IMG/VR virus record: IMGVR_UViG_3300050021_000850
Span: 1 to 23,201 of that record
Reading direction: 5' to 3' (one strand)
Length of the DNA stretch: 23,201 nt
Origin: a virus
Made by a program: the position numbers and the translations under genes. Position 1 is the stretch's first letter, and every line of letters starts with the position of its first letter. This document shows positions 21,610-23,201 of this stretch, piece after piece. The notes beneath the pieces are model-generated. The model did no database searches, was not told the origin of the DNA, and saw nothing but the letters and a program-made list of their open reading frames with translations.

Positions 21610-22077
21610 TTAGTTCTTTACGGTCATGGTTTCCGAGTTAACAGCCTTCTTGCCGGTTACGCCTTCAAGTCCCGCCAGGACACCGCGGTAGTCGTTTTTG
21701 TCGCACTGCATCGCGAATCCACCCTTTTGGTCTCCATCAGCCCACGTCAATCCGACGTAATGCTTCTTGGATTTCGTAAGCGCCATCAGCGCCCCAATGC
21801 CAAATGAGACAATGGCAAGGCCAATTGCGGCGCCCACTCGCCGGTGAACATCCTGCCCATAGCTGATCTCCGTTACCGCTTGAACGGGGATTACAACCAC
21901 GTCGTTCTTGTCTTTCACAAGCCGGATTTCGCTGGAGTCGAAATATAGTTTCATGCCGGTTCCAGCCTTGACGCCGGGAATCGATCCGCCGTCATACGCA
22001 ACCTTGTAGCTGTTGTCGGAAGGGAAGATGGCTGCCGGCATCAGCGCGCACAATATCACTGCAACTATCTTCTTCAT
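21610..22077 (-). CDS. Exported protein with one internal hydrophobic segment, function unknown
   Basis: This 155-residue protein starts at the ATG at 22077 with AGGAGG seven bases upstream. Residues 1-19 (KKIVAVILCALMPAAIFPS) are a signal peptide. The mature part has a strand-rich front (YKVAYDGGSIPG; MKLYFDSSEIRLVKDK; VVVIPVQAVTEISYG). A hydrophobic stretch follows (AAIGLAIVSFGIGALMAL), then a closing segment with HYVGLTWADGDQKGGFAM. The pattern resembles small PH/GRAM-like exported proteins that I recall from acidobacterial genomes, but no function is known to me. It is monocistronic as far as can be seen. Confidence 0.75.
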   Translation of the reverse strand: MKKIVAVILCALMPAAIFPSDNSYKVAYDGGSIPGVKAGTGMKLYFDSSEIRLVKDKNDVVVIPVQAVTEISYGQDVHRRVGAAIGLAIVSFGIGALMALTKSKKHYVGLTWADGDQKGGFAMQCDKNDYRGVLAGLEGVTGKKAVNSETMTVKN

Positions 22078-22101
22078 CGTTCAGCCTCCTGGCCCTGGCC
22101 T

Positions 22102-22110
22102 ATTAGAGCA
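22102..22110 (-). promoter_or_regulatory. Putative extended -10 promoter of the 22077 gene
   Basis: On the minus strand TG-C-TCTAAT (TG at 22110-22109, hexamer 22107-22102) is a good extended -10. Its start point would be about 18 nt before the ATG at 22077, leaving room for the AGGAGG. The -35 region is weak. Confidence 0.4.
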
Positions 22111-22200
22111 CATTTGGTCCCACAAGACTGCGAAAATCTCAGGGCACACAGATTTACCGCACTACCCGTTTCGGCGGCCTGCGGCGGTGAACGCGAATCC

Positions 22201-22246
22201 GCCAGGGACGGAATCGAACCGCCGACGCCAGCCTTTTCCGGGCTGG
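22201..22246 (-). other. 3' fragment of a tRNA-Phe-like gene, probable attachment site
   Basis: Read on the minus strand, the fragment has an anticodon stem CCAGCC/GGCTGG around loop CGGAAAA (anticodon GAA, Phe), variable loop GCGTC, T-stem GGCGG/CCGTC with loop TTCGATT, and CCTGGC of the acceptor 3' strand. The D-arm, 5' acceptor strand and CCA are absent, and position 33 is G rather than the universal U, so it cannot be a working tRNA. It lies 20 bp beyond the end of the tyrosine recombinase gene, the classic setting of an att site made from a tRNA 3' end. Confidence 0.65.
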
Positions 22247-22265
22247 AATCTGCGGTGCTGAGTTT

Positions 22266-23201
22266 TCACGCCCTGGCCGCTGTCGCCAGATCCAGGTGCA
22301 GGTAATCCGCGGGGGCGTCGGTCAGGTCCTGATGCACGCCCAGGTATCGCTCGGTCGTCGTCAACGATGCGTGACCTAGGGCCAGTTGGATCTGATCCAG
22401 CTTCGCGCCGCCGCGATACGCCAGTTTCGCGTGCGTCCGCCGAAGATCGTGCGGCGCCACGTTCAGCCCGAGGCGCGCGGAATAGGTTTCCACACAGCGC
22501 CAGACGCCCTGACTGCTGAGGGATTCGCCGGTGACGTGGTCGCCCTTGTTGACCCCCCGGAACGCCGGACCGGAGCCAATCTCCGCCATTGCGGCCCACG
22601 CATCGATGGCCGTCTTTGCCCATGCCGGCATTGGGATGGTGCGGACGCGCCCGTGCTTGCCCCGCATGTCCACGACGCACCAACGGCCATCGCGCTGCTG
22701 GATGTGCTCAAACGTCAGGCGCGCGACCTCTTCACGCCGCAGGCCGCAGCCGATCATCAGGGCCAGGATTGCGCGATCCCGTTTCCCCTTCAGGGCGGAG
22801 GTATCGGGTGCGTTGATGAGGCGTTCGGCTTCCGTCTTCGGCAACCAATTGCCGGCGCGGGTGCCCTGCATCTTGGCCCCGCGCACGTCGCGGATCGCCT
22901 GGGCCGCGGCTGGATCGAGCAGCCCGTTGTAGCTGGCCTCGGACGCCAGTTTGCGGATGGCGCTGAGCTTCTGGTTCACGCTGGCCGGCGCCAGACTCTT
23001 GGCTTCCAGATGCGCGCGGTAAGCCTGAACCGTCGCCCGGCTGAAACCGGGACGGCCCTGCGACTCCCACCAGGCAAAGAAATCGTCCAACGCGCGGGCG
23101 TACATGACACGCGTCAGCGGGCTGGACACGGCGTCGAGGACCAACTGGCGAACCGGGCCGAAGAAGTTCTGCGGGGTTTGGGGGATCAGATCGTGTGCCA
23201 T
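22266..23201 (-). CDS. Tyrosine recombinase / phage-type integrase
   Basis: This 311-residue enzyme starts at the ATG ending at the window edge; an upstream start cannot be excluded. Residues 15-105 are a SAM-like core-binding domain (TRVMYARALDDFFAWWESQG; LAPASVNQKLSAIRKL). The catalytic domain shows the full active site: R155 (GCGLRREEV), K182 (RGKHGRVR), H251 and R254 (PHDLRRTH), H277 (LGHASLTT) and the nucleophile Y286 (TERYLG). The length and two-domain plan are like XerC/D-type integrases with no long arm-binding extension. The gene points toward the tRNA-Phe fragment, so it probably acts there. It appears complete and active. Confidence 0.9.
   Translation of the reverse strand: MAHDLIPQTPQNFFGPVRQLVLDAVSSPLTRVMYARALDDFFAWWESQGRPGFSRATVQAYRAHLEAKSLAPASVNQKLSAIRKLASEASYNGLLDPAAAQAIRDVRGAKMQGTRAGNWLPKTEAERLINAPDTSALKGKRDRAILALMIGCGLRREEVARLTFEHIQQRDGRWCVVDMRGKHGRVRTIPMPAWAKTAIDAWAAMAEIGSGPAFRGVNKGDHVTGESLSSQGVWRCVETYSARLGLNVAPHDLRRTHAKLAYRGGAKLDQIQLALGHASLTTTERYLGVHQDLTDAPADYLHLDLATAARA

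Larger units (their letters stand above)
15740..23201. mobile_element. Element carried by a large serine recombinase (left end in window, right end not seen)
   Basis: The left boundary lies at about 15740-15755, where the tail gene breaks off and the recombinase gene ends. Large serine recombinase genes normally sit beside one attachment site, which fits. From here rightward every gene I support is on the minus strand, and none is a phage virion gene. The rest of the tail gene does not reappear by 23201, so the element reaches past the window, or the right junction has been lost. The tRNA-Phe fragment and tyrosine recombinase at 22.2-23.2 kb may belong to a second, nested or neighbouring element, so the extent given is an upper limit within the window. 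Confidence 0.4.

Noticed and set aside
22190-22275. Intact tRNA gene
   Set aside because: There is no D-arm, no matching 5' acceptor strand at the right place, no CCA, and U33 is G. Only the 3' part is present.

Overview
The window is GC-rich bacterial DNA carrying a compact tailed-phage structural operon and, on its right side, one or two mobile elements. The host is probably an acidobacterium of the Solibacter/Bryobacterales type. This is inferred from the DUF5107-type secreted protein at the left edge, the style of the small secreted and membrane genes on the right, and the base composition. No rRNA or other phylogenetic marker is present.

Layout. (1) 1-321, minus strand: the N-terminal 106 residues of a DUF5107-type exported protein, ended early by a stop codon at the window edge. 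(2) 322-574: a divergent control region ending in a strong intrinsic terminator placed directly before the first phage ribosome-binding site. (3) 575-15753, plus strand: a contiguous and mostly overlapping virion operon. Its order is TerS-like protein, TerL, portal, scaffold, major capsid protein, small head protein, connector with an Ig-like tail, tail terminator, tail tube, tail chaperone (with a -1 frameshift extension), very short tape measure, two distal-tail proteins, a 1296-residue gpL/gpJ-like hub, and a final tail protein whose gene is cut off. No lysis, replication, repressor or cell-wall peptidase gene is seen in this block. (4) 15719-17937, minus strand: a large serine recombinase and a small basic protein in a GTG-overlapping operon. 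The recombinase sits at the point where the last tail gene is broken, which marks the end of an inserted element. (5) 18.0-22.1 kb, minus strand: a repeat-rich noncoding patch followed by small membrane, lipoprotein and secreted genes, part of it visibly AT-richer than the phage block. (6) 22.2-23.2 kb: a 46-bp 3' fragment of a tRNA-Phe-like gene next to a tyrosine recombinase, which looks like an attachment site with its integrase.

How it works together. The plus-strand block would package DNA (TerS/TerL/portal), assemble a capsid (scaffold, coat) and build a short non-contractile tail (tube, chaperones, tape measure, hub, fibre-like protein). The rightward tail module is interrupted by the serine-recombinase element. 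The missing 3' part of the tail gene is not found up to 23201, so the element's other end lies outside the window or the 3' part has been lost. The most interesting points are a textbook A AAA AAC slippery heptamer before the stop of the tail chaperone, a 228-residue tape measure with an internal 33-bp repeat, a gpL-like four-cysteine domain fused to a gpJ-like hub, the recombinase-interrupted tail gene, and the terminator-containing leader of the virion operon. All family names come from motif and order recognition by eye; no database search was run.
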